Part shown: piece after piece, positions 36,727-45,007 of the stretch
Layout of the letters: the number at the start of each line of letters is the position of its first letter
How positions within the stretch are numbered: the stretch's first letter is position 1
Assembly: GCF_018502625.1 (NCBI RefSeq)
Contig: NZ_CP075566.1
Span: 4,839,001 to 4,903,000 of the forward strand
DNA: 64,000 nucleotides
DNA from: Pseudomonas hormoni
GTDB taxonomy: Bacteria; Pseudomonadota; Gammaproteobacteria; Pseudomonadales; Pseudomonadaceae
Direction: 5' to 3'
The notes under the pieces: model-generated
The model's input: only the letters and a program-made list of their open reading frames with translations
Told to the model about the DNA's origin: nothing
The model's database searches: none
Program-made: the position numbers and the translations under genes

Positions 36727-38628
36727 CTACAACTTGGCCTGACGAATGGCACCGCTGCGGGATTTGGCCATGGCCGCCAGTCGCACCGCCACGTTGGCCG
36801 CACCGTAACCGGCGTAGCCATTCTTGCGCTGGATGATTTCAAAGAAAAACCTCCCTTCGAACGGCTCCGTATAAACGTGGAACAGCTCGCCACCCTGGGC
36901 ATCACGGTCGTAGAGCACGTTGTAATAGGCGAGCTCACTGAGGAATTCATCATCGAAATCGAACCGCGCGGCCAGGTCGTCGTAATAATTGAGCGGGATA
37001 TCCAGCAGCGGAACACCCGCCTCCTTGGCGCGACTGACTTCGGCAAAGATATCGTCGCAGTCAAACGCAATGTGATGCACGCCAGAGCCGCGATAACTCG
37101 ACAGTGCGTGTGAGATCGCGGTGTTGCGGTTCTCGGAAATGTTCAGCGGCAAGCGGATAGAACTGTCGCGACTGCGCAGCGCCCGACTCTTCACCAGACC
37201 GTAGGGGTCCGGCAGCACCACTTCGTCGTCGGCTTCGAAATCCAGCAGGCTCTTGTAGAACAGCACCCAACTGTCGAGGCTGTCGGCCGGCAATGCCATG
37301 GCCATGTGGTCGATGCGCTTGAGTCCACCGCTGGCCACGGCGGCCGGTTGCAGGTTGAAGTCGGTGCCATAGACGTCGGCGTCCTGGTCCACCAGATAAA
37401 TCAGGCTGCCATCCGGCGCACGTACCGCCGCCAGTTCCAGTTCATTGGGGCCGACCAGTCCGCGATACGGCTGACCTTTGTAAGCCACCGCCCGGGCCAG
37501 CGCGCTGGCGCTGTCCTTGACCCGCACGGCGGTGGCGCACAGCGACGGGCCGTGTGCCTCGAAAAAACTGTGACCAAACGAGTAGGGCTCGGAGTTGAGG
37601 ATCAGGTTGATATCGCCCTGACGCATCAGGCTCACGCTTTTGGAGCGGTGCTGGCCGGCCTTGACGAAACCCAGCCGCTCCAGCCAATGAGAAAGCTTGG
37701 CGCCGAGGCTTTCGTCCACGGCGAATTCGAGAAACTCGATGCCGTTGTATTCGCTGGCCTTGGGTGTCTCGAACAAAATGTCGGCGCAAGCCGTTGGTTG
37801 GGTTTCCTGCGCCAGCCGTTCGCGGGTTTTCTCTTCCAGGTACAGCAACGAACGCAAACCGTCGGCGGCGTTGGCCCGTGGCGGCGCGGCGCGGAAGCCA
37901 TCGTTGAATATTTCCAGCGACAACGGCCCGGTGTAGCCACTCTTGATGATCGGCGCGAGAAACCCGGGCAAGTCGAATTCGCCCTGTCCCGGAAAACAGC
38001 GGAAATGCCGGCTCCACTCCAGCACGTCCATGGCCAGGATCGGCGCGTCGGCCATTTGCACGAAGAAGATCTTGTCGCCGGGAATCTCGGCGATGGCACT
38101 CGGATCGCCCTTGAGCGACAGCGTGTGGAAACTGTCCAGCAACACACCGAGGCTCGGGTGGTCAGCCTGTCGAACGATGTTCCACACCTGTTGATACGTG
38201 TTCACATGCCGACCCCAGGCCAACGCTTCGTAACCGATTCGCAGGCCGCGCGCACCGGCGTGTTCGGCCAGCAGGCGCAAGTCGTCGACGAGGATGTGTT
38301 CATCACCGATGGCGTCGGCCGAGGCGTTGCTGCACACCAGCACCAGATCGGTGCCCAGCTCCTGCATCAGGTCGAATTTGCGCTCGGCCCGTTCCAGGTT
38401 GCGTGGCAGGCGGTCGCGGCGGCAGCCTTCGAAATCCCGGAACGGCTGAAACAGTGTGATGGCGATCCCGAGATCGGCGCACATCTGCCGGATTTCCCGT
38501 GGGCTACCGTCGTAGTAGAGAAGGTCGTTTTCGAAAATCTCCACCCCGTCGAAACCGGCGGCGGCAATGGCTTCGAGTTTTTCCGGCAGGGTACCGCTCA
38601 AGGACACGGTGGCAATGGAACGCTGCAT
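36727..38628 (-). CDS. quiC: 3-dehydroshikimate dehydratase fused to HPPD-like domain
   Basis: The 633-residue protein converts 3-dehydroshikimate to protocatechuate. Residues 1-280 form an AP-endonuclease-2-type TIM barrel with metal ligands in GYEALAWG, LLDSFHTLS, FFVQMADA and LSLEIFND. Residues about 290-633 form a two-module 4-hydroxyphenylpyruvate dioxygenase-like region with RIDHMAMAL, VHHIAFDC and FFEIIQRKNG. This architecture is that of Pseudomonas QuiC. The ATG at 38628 follows GGGAG; longer in-frame starts would run through a REP. It is divergent from an MFS gene. Protocatechuate would feed the beta-ketoadipate pathway. Confidence 0.93.
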   Translation of the reverse strand: MQRSIATVSLSGTLPEKLEAIAAAGFDGVEIFENDLLYYDGSPREIRQMCADLGIAITLFQPFRDFEGCRRDRLPRNLERAERKFDLMQELGTDLVLVCSNASADAIGDEHILVDDLRLLAEHAGARGLRIGYEALAWGRHVNTYQQVWNIVRQADHPSLGVLLDSFHTLSLKGDPSAIAEIPGDKIFFVQMADAPILAMDVLEWSRHFRCFPGQGEFDLPGFLAPIIKSGYTGPLSLEIFNDGFRAAPPRANAADGLRSLLYLEEKTRERLAQETQPTACADILFETPKASEYNGIEFLEFAVDESLGAKLSHWLERLGFVKAGQHRSKSVSLMRQGDINLILNSEPYSFGHSFFEAHGPSLCATAVRVKDSASALARAVAYKGQPYRGLVGPNELELAAVRAPDGSLIYLVDQDADVYGTDFNLQPAAVASGGLKRIDHMAMALPADSLDSWVLFYKSLLDFEADDEVVLPDPYGLVKSRALRSRDSSIRLPLNISENRNTAISHALSSYRGSGVHHIAFDCDDIFAEVSRAKEAGVPLLDIPLNYYDDLAARFDFDDEFLSELAYYNVLYDRDAQGGELFHVYTEPFEGRFFFEIIQRKNGYAGYGAANVAVRLAAMAKSRSGAIRQAKL

Positions 38629-38680
38629 ATTTCGACTCCCGGTGGTGGAGGCTGTCTTGTTAGAGGCATCGCACGCTTCT

Positions 38681-38750
38681 TTGTAGGAGCACGGCTTGCC
38701 GGCGATGGCGTCCTGAAGATCGCCTTCGCGAGCAAGCTCTGCTCCTACAG
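38681..38750. repeat. REPIN with diverged arms
   Basis: TTGTAGGAGCACGGCTTGCC and the inverted GCGAGCAAGCTCTGCTCCTA; the inner stems differ between the two copies. Confidence 0.8.
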
Positions 38751-38805
38751 GGACCACGTTTTTCTTGACGTGAATTATTGGCTGCAAGATCCTGCACAGC
38801 AATTC

Positions 38806-38828
38806 AAAGTGTACTATCCGGTTAGTTT
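38806..38828. promoter_or_regulatory. TetR-type operator copy 2
   Basis: It includes the near-perfect palindrome ACTATCCGGTTAGT (38813-38826) and matches the aroQ site at 18 of 23 positions, core TGTACTA-N3-GGTTA. It lies between quiC and the MFS gene. Confidence 0.6.
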
Positions 38829-38831
38829 TGC

Positions 38832-38846
38832 GTGCGATTATCGAAC
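38832..38846. promoter_or_regulatory. PcaR box
   Basis: GTGCGATTATCGAAC is the exact reverse complement of the 15-base PcaR site GTTCGATAATCGCAC known from Pseudomonas putida pca promoters (from memory). It is 132 bases before the MFS ATG and 204 bases before the quiC ATG. Confidence 0.75.
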
Positions 38847-38977
38847 ACTATGGCCCTTGGCGAATTGACGATTTTTCGTCCACTGCGCACCATCGACCAC
38901 ACATTGAGCCCGGTCACACACATCGGTCTCGGTGACCCAAGACCCAGAACACCACATAAAAATAATCGGTGGCCTAC

Positions 38978-40318
38978 ATGACTCCTTCCCAAAGCTCTCC
39001 CGTGGAGCGTTCCTCCATGACTCCTGCCACTGGCGGCATCGGCGACAAGATCCGCGGCGCCATGGCCGTCGGTAAAACCCGTTGGGGCATGCTGGCGCTG
39101 GTGTTTTTCGCCACCACCCTGAACTACATCGACCGCGCCGCACTGGGCGTCATGCAGCCCATCCTCGCCAAGGAAATGAGCTGGACGGCGATGGACTACG
39201 CCAACATCAACTTCTGGTTTCAGGTGGGCTACGCCATCGGTTTCGTGCTGCAAGGCCGGTTGATCGACAGGGTCGGCGTGAAGCGCGTGTTCTTCTGCGC
39301 GGTGCTGCTCTGGAGCCTGGCGACCGGTGCCCATGGCCTGGCTACTTCGGCGGTCGGTTTCATGGTCTGCCGATTTATCCTCGGGCTGACCGAAGCCGCC
39401 AACTACCCGGCCTGCGTGAAAACCACGCGGTTGTGGTTCCCGGCCGGCGAACGCGCCGTGGCGACCGGCATCTTCAACGCCGGCACCAACGTCGGGGCGA
39501 TGTTCACGCCGATGCTGCTGCCGCTGATCCTGCACGTGTGGGGCTGGCAAGCCGCGTTTCTGTGCATGTCGGCACTGGGTGGTATCTGGTTGCTGTTCTG
39601 GGGCTTGAAGTATTTCAACCCGGAAGATCACCCGAGCGTTAAACAGTCGGAGCTGGACTACATCCAGAAGGAAGTCGAACCGGAACAGGCACGCGTACCG
39701 TTCACCCGAATCCTGCGCATGCGCGGCACCTGGGCCTTCGCCCTCGCCTACTCGATGACGGCGCCGGTGTTCTGGTTCTACCTGTACTGGCTGCCACCAT
39801 TCCTCAATCAGCAATACAACCTGGGGATCAACGTGACCCAGATGGGTATTCCGCTGATCATCATCTACCTCACCGCCGACTTCGGCAGCGTCGGCGGCGG
39901 CATCCTTTCCTCGTTCCTGATCGGTCGCGGGATCAACCCGATCAAGGCGCGACTGATGTCCATGTTCCTGTTCGCCTGCTGCATCATCGGCGTGATCATG
40001 GCGGCCGGTTCGAGCAGTCTGTGGGTCGCGGTGTTTGCCATCTCCCTGGCCATCGGCGCGCATCAAGCCTGGACCGCGAACATCTGGAGCCTGGTGATGG
40101 ACTACACGCCTAAACACATGATGAGTACGGTGTTCGGTTTCGGCGGCATGTGCGCCGCCATCGGCGGGATGTTCATGACCCAGTTGGTCGGCCATATTCT
40201 GACGGTCACCAACAACAACTACACCGTGCTGTTCACGATGATTCCGGCGATGTACTTCATCGCACTGATCTGGATGTACTTCATGGCGCCGCGCAAGATT
40301 CCGACCGTTACCGAGTAA
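38978..40318 (+). CDS. MFS transporter, probable quinate/shikimate uptake
   Basis: The 446-residue permease of the anion-cation symporter group of MFS has about 12 helices, starting LALVFFATTLNYIDRAALGV, with motif GRLIDRVGVKRVF after helix 2 and FILGLTEAANYPA. These proteins import organic acids with protons. Divergence from quiC and shared control sites suggest quinate, shikimate or dehydroshikimate as substrate. The ATG at 38978 is chosen; another Met at 39017 has GGAG upstream and is also possible. Confidence 0.85.
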   Translation: MTPSQSSPVERSSMTPATGGIGDKIRGAMAVGKTRWGMLALVFFATTLNYIDRAALGVMQPILAKEMSWTAMDYANINFWFQVGYAIGFVLQGRLIDRVGVKRVFFCAVLLWSLATGAHGLATSAVGFMVCRFILGLTEAANYPACVKTTRLWFPAGERAVATGIFNAGTNVGAMFTPMLLPLILHVWGWQAAFLCMSALGGIWLLFWGLKYFNPEDHPSVKQSELDYIQKEVEPEQARVPFTRILRMRGTWAFALAYSMTAPVFWFYLYWLPPFLNQQYNLGINVTQMGIPLIIIYLTADFGSVGGGILSSFLIGRGINPIKARLMSMFLFACCIIGVIMAAGSSSLWVAVFAISLAIGAHQAWTANIWSLVMDYTPKHMMSTVFGFGGMCAAIGGMFMTQLVGHILTVTNNNYTVLFTMIPAMYFIALIWMYFMAPRKIPTVTE

Positions 40319-40333
40319 AGTTCTGACGCAATA

Positions 40334-40428
40334 CCCCTGTGGGAGCGAGCCTGCTCGCGATGGCGGACTGTCATTCAACATTGATGTTGACTGATACATC
40401 GCCATCGCGAGCAGGCTCGCTCCCACAG
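40334..40428. repeat. REPIN
   Basis: CCCTGTGGGAGCGAGCCTGC and its inverse, between convergent MFS and EamA genes. Confidence 0.9.
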
Positions 40429-40442
40429 TTTTTTATGCCCTC

Positions 40443-41321
40443 CTACTTACGGCTCTGTTGCCACGCCGCTGCCAACCCACTGCAGCAAATCACCGCGATC
40501 CCGATCACCGTGGTCAACGTCGGCGTGTGAGAAAACAGCAACCAGCCCAACAAACCGGCAAACACAATCTGGCAGTAGCCGAACGGCGCCAGCAACGCGG
40601 GGGCTGCGTGGCGGAATGCCTGGGTCAGAAACAAATGCGCCGTCATCCCGCAGGCCCCCAGCGCCACCATCATCAAGCCATGCCCAACGCTTGGTACTTG
40701 CCAGAAGAACGGTACCAGCGCACTCATCACCAAGGTGTTGCACAGGCCGGCAAAGAAGTTACTGGTGGTCGGGCTGTCGATCTCACTGAGCTTGCGGGTG
40801 AGTAATTGATAAAAGCAGAAAAACAGCGCCGAGCAGAGCGGCAGCAGAACCGCTGGCGTAAACAGATCGCCGCCGGGATGGACGATGATCAACACACCGA
40901 CAAATCCGCAAATCACCGCGATCCATTGGCCACGAGTGACGCGCTCACGCAGCAGCGGCACAGACAATGCAGTGACCAGAACCGGCGCAAGAAAGTTGAC
41001 CGCCGTGGCTTCGGCCAACGGGATGTACTGCAAGCCGGTGGTAAAAAACAGACTGGTGCCCAGCAGGCACAACGCCCTCAGCAACTGCAGCCACGGCCGT
41101 TTAGTGCGTAGGACGCGCAGCCCTGACTGCGGCAGAAAAATCCCGGCCATCAACAAGGTGTGAACCACGTAGCGGGCCCACACCACCATCACGATCGGAT
41201 AAAACCCCGAGAGGTACTTCGACAAGGCATCGTGACTGGAAAACAGGAAGGTCGCGACGACGATCAGCAAAATCCCTTTGAAGGGTTGGTTTACGCCGGA
41301 GAGCGGAGTGCTGACGGTCAT
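40443..41321 (-). CDS. EamA/DMT family transporter
   Basis: The 292-residue inner-membrane protein has ten predicted helices in two EamA repeats, including YIPLAEATAVNFLAPVLVTALS, typical of drug/metabolite transporters of the RhaT/SAM-carrier type. Substrate is not known. It lies downstream of an IclR gene on the same strand, separated by a 130-base gap with palindromes that could be regulator sites, so control by that IclR protein is plausible. Confidence 0.85.
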   Translation of the reverse strand: MTVSTPLSGVNQPFKGILLIVVATFLFSSHDALSKYLSGFYPIVMVVWARYVVHTLLMAGIFLPQSGLRVLRTKRPWLQLLRALCLLGTSLFFTTGLQYIPLAEATAVNFLAPVLVTALSVPLLRERVTRGQWIAVICGFVGVLIIVHPGGDLFTPAVLLPLCSALFFCFYQLLTRKLSEIDSPTTSNFFAGLCNTLVMSALVPFFWQVPSVGHGLMMVALGACGMTAHLFLTQAFRHAAPALLAPFGYCQIVFAGLLGWLLFSHTPTLTTVIGIAVICCSGLAAAWQQSRK

Positions 41322-41349
41322 GGATTGCCCTTGTGCCTCGCGAATTCAA

Positions 41350-41370
41350 TCTAAATTTAGAACCTGGTTC
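41350..41370. promoter_or_regulatory. overlapping palindromes upstream of the EamA gene
   Basis: TCTAAATTTAGA (41350-41361) and GAACCTGGTTC (41360-41370) overlap by two bases and lie 29-49 bases before the EamA ATG. They are candidate sites for the adjacent IclR regulator. Confidence 0.4.
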
Positions 41371-41451
41371 CAGATTCTGACATAGCCACAGCGTAAAACC
41401 GGGCGAACAGCGAACACAATTTTCAGCCGTGCTGCTTGACTGCAATGACCG

Positions 41452-42228
41452 TTAATTGAAGAACTCGGACGCCAGGCTTGCTGCAGACAACTCGTCGGTA
41501 AATTTCAGCAACAGCGGGGCCAACTCATGAAGTCGCGCCCCAGGCATCCGCGCGCTTGGACCGGCAATGCTCAGTACGCCAATCACTCGCCCATCGGTGG
41601 GGTGCCGTACCACTGCCGCAATCGCTGAAGTGCCCACCGCCGAACTTTCCTCGACCCAGGCGTAGCCCTGCTCCCGCGCCAGCCGCAGCCGCTCCAGTAA
41701 TTCAATGTTGGACCGCGGAGCGTTCGGTCCCAGGTCTTTCGGCCGGTCGCCCCCCTGGCGCTCCACCAGCGACAAGGCTTCGGCGTCGCTCATGCAGGCC
41801 AGCCACGCATGACCCGAAGCCGTATAAAACAGCGGCGCGTCCCGGCCCATGTCCGGGTCGTAACGCAACCCCGAACGGGCGCCCTGGGATTTGGCGATCC
41901 AGATCTGCCGCTCACCTTCGATGACCCCAAGACGCACCAGTTCCCCGGTTTCCCGGGCCAGACGATCCAGCACCGGCTGAACGATATCGGCGCCGCTTCC
42001 CGCCAGGTAACGAAAACCCATCGCCACCAGTTTGGTTGACAAGTGATACCGCTGATTCTCCGGATTCTGCCGCACATAACCCAGCCGAATCAGCTCCGCG
42101 AGCAAACGGTGGGTGGCGCTTTTAGGGATGTCCAGTTGCTCCGCGAGCATCTGCATGGGCAGACCGCGAGGATCACGGGTGAGGCTTTCGAGCACATTGA
42201 AGACACGTTCGATCTGACTGCCGGCCAT
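41452..42228 (-). CDS. IclR-family transcriptional regulator
   Basis: The 258-residue protein has an IclR HTH (about residues 6-60: QIERVFNVLESL then MLAEQLDIPKSATHRLLAEL) and the IclR effector domain (about 80-250, with GERQIWIAKSQGARSGLRY and ESSAVGTSAIAAVV). Its length and sequence differ from PcaR as I recall it. It is probably the regulator of the downstream EamA transporter or of genes outside the window. Confidence 0.88.
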   Translation of the reverse strand: MAGSQIERVFNVLESLTRDPRGLPMQMLAEQLDIPKSATHRLLAELIRLGYVRQNPENQRYHLSTKLVAMGFRYLAGSGADIVQPVLDRLARETGELVRLGVIEGERQIWIAKSQGARSGLRYDPDMGRDAPLFYTASGHAWLACMSDAEALSLVERQGGDRPKDLGPNAPRSNIELLERLRLAREQGYAWVEESSAVGTSAIAAVVRHPTDGRVIGVLSIAGPSARMPGARLHELAPLLLKFTDELSAASLASEFFN

Positions 42229-42482
42229 GGGAGGTTCCGAATTCGATTTGCCCTGATTCTAGAAGACGAACCGGTTAATGCGAAATCTGGAACCCGCGGC
42301 TCGAGCGACGCAGACACTCGACTGTTTGATAAAAACCCGTCCCCTGAGGGAATTCGATGGGGTATCCATGTTCCTACTGCCTGCAAGCTACCGGCCAGCA
42401 AGCGAAATGCCGGACGATCGGACTGGCGCCGCTCCCACTCACCAGCAACACTCATCCCCACGGACAATCAGAGGATTCCCAC

Positions 42483-43373
42483 ATGCTATGGAAAAAAGGC
42501 CGACGCAGCGACAACGTGGTCGATGCCCGTGGTGATGATGCCGGCGGTGGCGGCGGGATGCGCTTTGGTGGCGGCAAGGGCCTGAGCCTGACGGCGATCA
42601 TCCTGATTGTCGGGATCGGCTGGATCACCGGCCAGGACCCGTTGCAGATCCTCGGGCAGCTGACCGGTCAAATGACCGAGCAATCGGCACCGGCCTCGAC
42701 GCAAACCCGCAAGGCACCGCCGGCCAATGATGAAGGGGCGGAATTCGTACGCTCGATCCTCGGCGACACCGAAGACACCTGGGGCCAGATTTTTCAGCAG
42801 GCCGGTCGGCAGTACAAGAACCCGACCCTGGTGCTGTTCAGCAACCGGGTGAACTCGGCGTGCGGTCTGGCGACTTCGGCGACCGGTCCGTTCTATTGCC
42901 CGGCGGACCAGAAGGTCTACCTGGACATGGCTTTCTTCCAGGAGATGTCGCAACGCTTTTCTGCCGCAGGTGATTTCGCTCAGGCCTACGTGATCGCTCA
43001 CGAAGTCGGACACCATGTTCAGACCTTGCTCGGTGTCTCGGCGAAAATTCAGACCGCCCGCCAGCAAGGTCGGCAAATGGAAGGCGACGGCGGTTTGCTG
43101 GTGCGCCAGGAACTGCAGGCGGATTGCCTCGCCGGTGTATGGGCCAACAACGCGCAGCAGCGCCTGAACTGGCTGGAACCGGGCGACATCGAAGAGGCCT
43201 TGAATGCCGCCAACGCCATCGGCGACGACCGCTTGCAACAGCAAGGTCAGGGTCGCGTGGTGCCGGACTCGTTTACCCATGGCACGTCGGCGCAAAGGGT
43301 GCGCTGGTTCAAAACCGGATTTGCGCAGGGCCAGGTGGGCCAGTGCGATACCTTTGCGGCGAAAACCCTATAG
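42483..43373 (+). CDS. ypfJ: neutral zinc metallopeptidase, YpfJ family
   Basis: The 296-residue protein has a Gly-rich N-terminus (DDAGGGGGMRFGGGKG), one transmembrane helix (LSLTAIILIVGIGWITG, about residues 34-50) and a zinc peptidase domain with VIAHEVGHHVQ (HExxH) near residue 175, plus the downstream RQELQADCLAGVW with a third ligand. This is the YpfJ/zinicin-like family; the natural substrate is unknown. The stop codon is directly followed by the ATG of a secreted hydrolase, so the two form an operon. Confidence 0.9.
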   Translation: MLWKKGRRSDNVVDARGDDAGGGGGMRFGGGKGLSLTAIILIVGIGWITGQDPLQILGQLTGQMTEQSAPASTQTRKAPPANDEGAEFVRSILGDTEDTWGQIFQQAGRQYKNPTLVLFSNRVNSACGLATSATGPFYCPADQKVYLDMAFFQEMSQRFSAAGDFAQAYVIAHEVGHHVQTLLGVSAKIQTARQQGRQMEGDGGLLVRQELQADCLAGVWANNAQQRLNWLEPGDIEEALNAANAIGDDRLQQQGQGRVVPDSFTHGTSAQRVRWFKTGFAQGQVGQCDTFAAKTL

Positions 43374-44333
43374 ATGAATAAGTGGCTGTTGGTTCTGTTG
43401 TTCACCTGTGCAAGTACCCAGGCTGCCGAGCATGGGGTCAAGGAAATCAGCCCCGGACGGCTGTTGTTGAAAGAAGGTGAGATGGCGGTGGGCATTAGCC
43501 CGGCGCCAGCGAAAATCGAACGCGTGCTGATTATCATCCATGGACGGTTGCGCAATGCTGAAACTTACCGCCAGAGCGCCGAACGCGCGGCGGAGCAAGC
43601 CGGGCAAAGCGCAAACACGCTGGTGATTGCTCCGCAATTTCTCAATGAAACCGACGTGGCGCTCCATCCAGTGGCCGACACCGTGTTGCGCTGGCAGGGC
43701 AATGACTGGATGGCCGGCGGCGTATCCATCGCTCCGTTTGCGCTGAGTTCGTACGCGGCCCTCGACCAGATCATCGCCCGGCTCGGCGATCGTCGACAGT
43801 TTCCGGACGTAAAGGACGTCGTCATCGCCGGCCACTCCGGCGGCGCTCAGGTGGTTCAGCGCTATGCCTTGTTGAGTCACGGTCAACCGGAGCTCAAGGC
43901 CGCCGGCGTGCACGTGCGTTATGTCATCGCCAACCCGTCTTCCTACACGTATTTCGATGAGCGACGGCCGGTGGCTTTCAATCACGCCCGTTGCCCGGAC
44001 TTCAATCGCTGGAAGTATGGTCTGACCGATCTGCCGGCTTATGCCGAAGGACAAACGCCCGCGCAGCTGGAGGAAAACTACGTCCAGCGTGACATCGTTT
44101 ATCTACTGGGGCAGCAGGACATCGACCCGAATCACCCGGCGCTGGATAAAAGCTGTGAAGCGCAAGCCCAGGGTGCTTATCGGTTGATTCGCGGGCGCAA
44201 TTTTTTTGATTTTTTAAAGCGCAGCCATCCGAAAGAGTTGAATCAGCAACTGATCGAAGTGCCCGGGGTTGGGCATAACGGGGATGGGATGTTTACGTCG
44301 CCAGAGGGGCAGAAGGTGCTGTTTGGTCAGTAA
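43374..44333 (+). CDS. secreted alpha/beta-hydrolase
   Basis: The 319-residue protein has a signal peptide (MNKWLLVLLFTCASTQAA) and an alpha/beta-hydrolase core with oxyanion-loop VLIIIHGRLRN, nucleophile elbow VIAGHSGGAQVVQRY (Ser) and a late His in PGVGHNGDGM. The Asp is probably in LGQQDIDPNHP. The substrate is unknown. It starts immediately after the ypfJ stop, suggesting a joint envelope role. Confidence 0.8.
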   Translation: MNKWLLVLLFTCASTQAAEHGVKEISPGRLLLKEGEMAVGISPAPAKIERVLIIIHGRLRNAETYRQSAERAAEQAGQSANTLVIAPQFLNETDVALHPVADTVLRWQGNDWMAGGVSIAPFALSSYAALDQIIARLGDRRQFPDVKDVVIAGHSGGAQVVQRYALLSHGQPELKAAGVHVRYVIANPSSYTYFDERRPVAFNHARCPDFNRWKYGLTDLPAYAEGQTPAQLEENYVQRDIVYLLGQQDIDPNHPALDKSCEAQAQGAYRLIRGRNFFDFLKRSHPKELNQQLIEVPGVGHNGDGMFTSPEGQKVLFGQ

Positions 44334-44340
44334 GGACGCC

Positions 44341-44408
44341 TTCGCGGGCAAGCCTCGCTCCTACAAAAGATGCCCGCGTCCTGTAGGAGCGAGGCTTGCC
44401 TGCGAAAG
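44341..44408. repeat. REPIN, inverted arrangement
   Basis: TTCGCGGGCAAGCCTCGCTC and inverted GAGCGAGGCTTGCCTGCGAA (one change), TAGGAGC ends inwards, between convergent genes. Confidence 0.87.
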
Positions 44409-44413
44409 GGCCC

Positions 44414-45007
44414 TCAAGCCAACAACATTTCCCGCAACACCCCACAATCCGCCGCATGCCAATCGGTCAACTCCGGCCACGGGTTATCCGGCAGATTGAC
44501 CAACACCGTCCGCGCGCCCGCCGCCCGACCGCAATCCAGATCAAACCGGTAATCACCGACCATCACCATCTCGCTCGCCGGCACCTTCCAGGCCTCGGCC
44601 AGTTTCAACAAACCACCGGGATGCGGCTTGGGCGGTGCTTCGTCACGCCCCAGCACATCCTCCACCGCGAAGCAGTCCGCCAGGCCGATGGCCTCCAGCG
44701 TCACATGCGCCAGTTCCCGCGCATTGCGCGTGAGAATGCCCAGCCGATAACCGCGCCCTGCCAACTCACGCACCAACTCGACGGCACCCGGCGCCGGTTT
44801 CGAACCCAGCGCCAGATCCCGTTCATGCTCCAGCAACCACGCATGCTTGGCCGCGGCTTCATCGGCCGGCAGCGTGGCGAGGTGGGTCAGAATGTCGTCT
44901 TCGGCCGGGATCGCCAATGCCACGCGAATCGCCGCGAAATCATGCACAGCCACCGTCAAGGTGCCGTCCATGTCGAACACCCAGTGCCGCACCTCGGCCA
45001 GGCTCAT
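44414..45007 (-). CDS. HAD-superfamily phosphatase
   Basis: The 197-residue hydrolase has HAD motif I FDMDGTLT at residues 11-18, motif II ILTRNAREL, motif III Lys in PPKPHPGG and motif IV GDYRFDLDCG. It resembles phosphoglycolate phosphatase-like HAD-IA enzymes; substrate is not known. The ATG at 45007 overlaps the tesB stop (ATGA), so it is translationally coupled to tesB. Confidence 0.87.
   Translation of the reverse strand: MSLAEVRHWVFDMDGTLTVAVHDFAAIRVALAIPAEDDILTHLATLPADEAAAKHAWLLEHERDLALGSKPAPGAVELVRELAGRGYRLGILTRNARELAHVTLEAIGLADCFAVEDVLGRDEAPPKPHPGGLLKLAEAWKVPASEMVMVGDYRFDLDCGRAAGARTVLVNLPDNPWPELTDWHAADCGVLREMLLA

Larger units (their letters stand above)
38629..38977. other. quiC-MFS divergent control region
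   Basis: The 349-base gap contains a REPIN near quiC (38681-38750), then a TetR-type operator (38806-38828) and a PcaR box (38832-38846), described separately. No open frame is evident. Confidence 0.7.
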
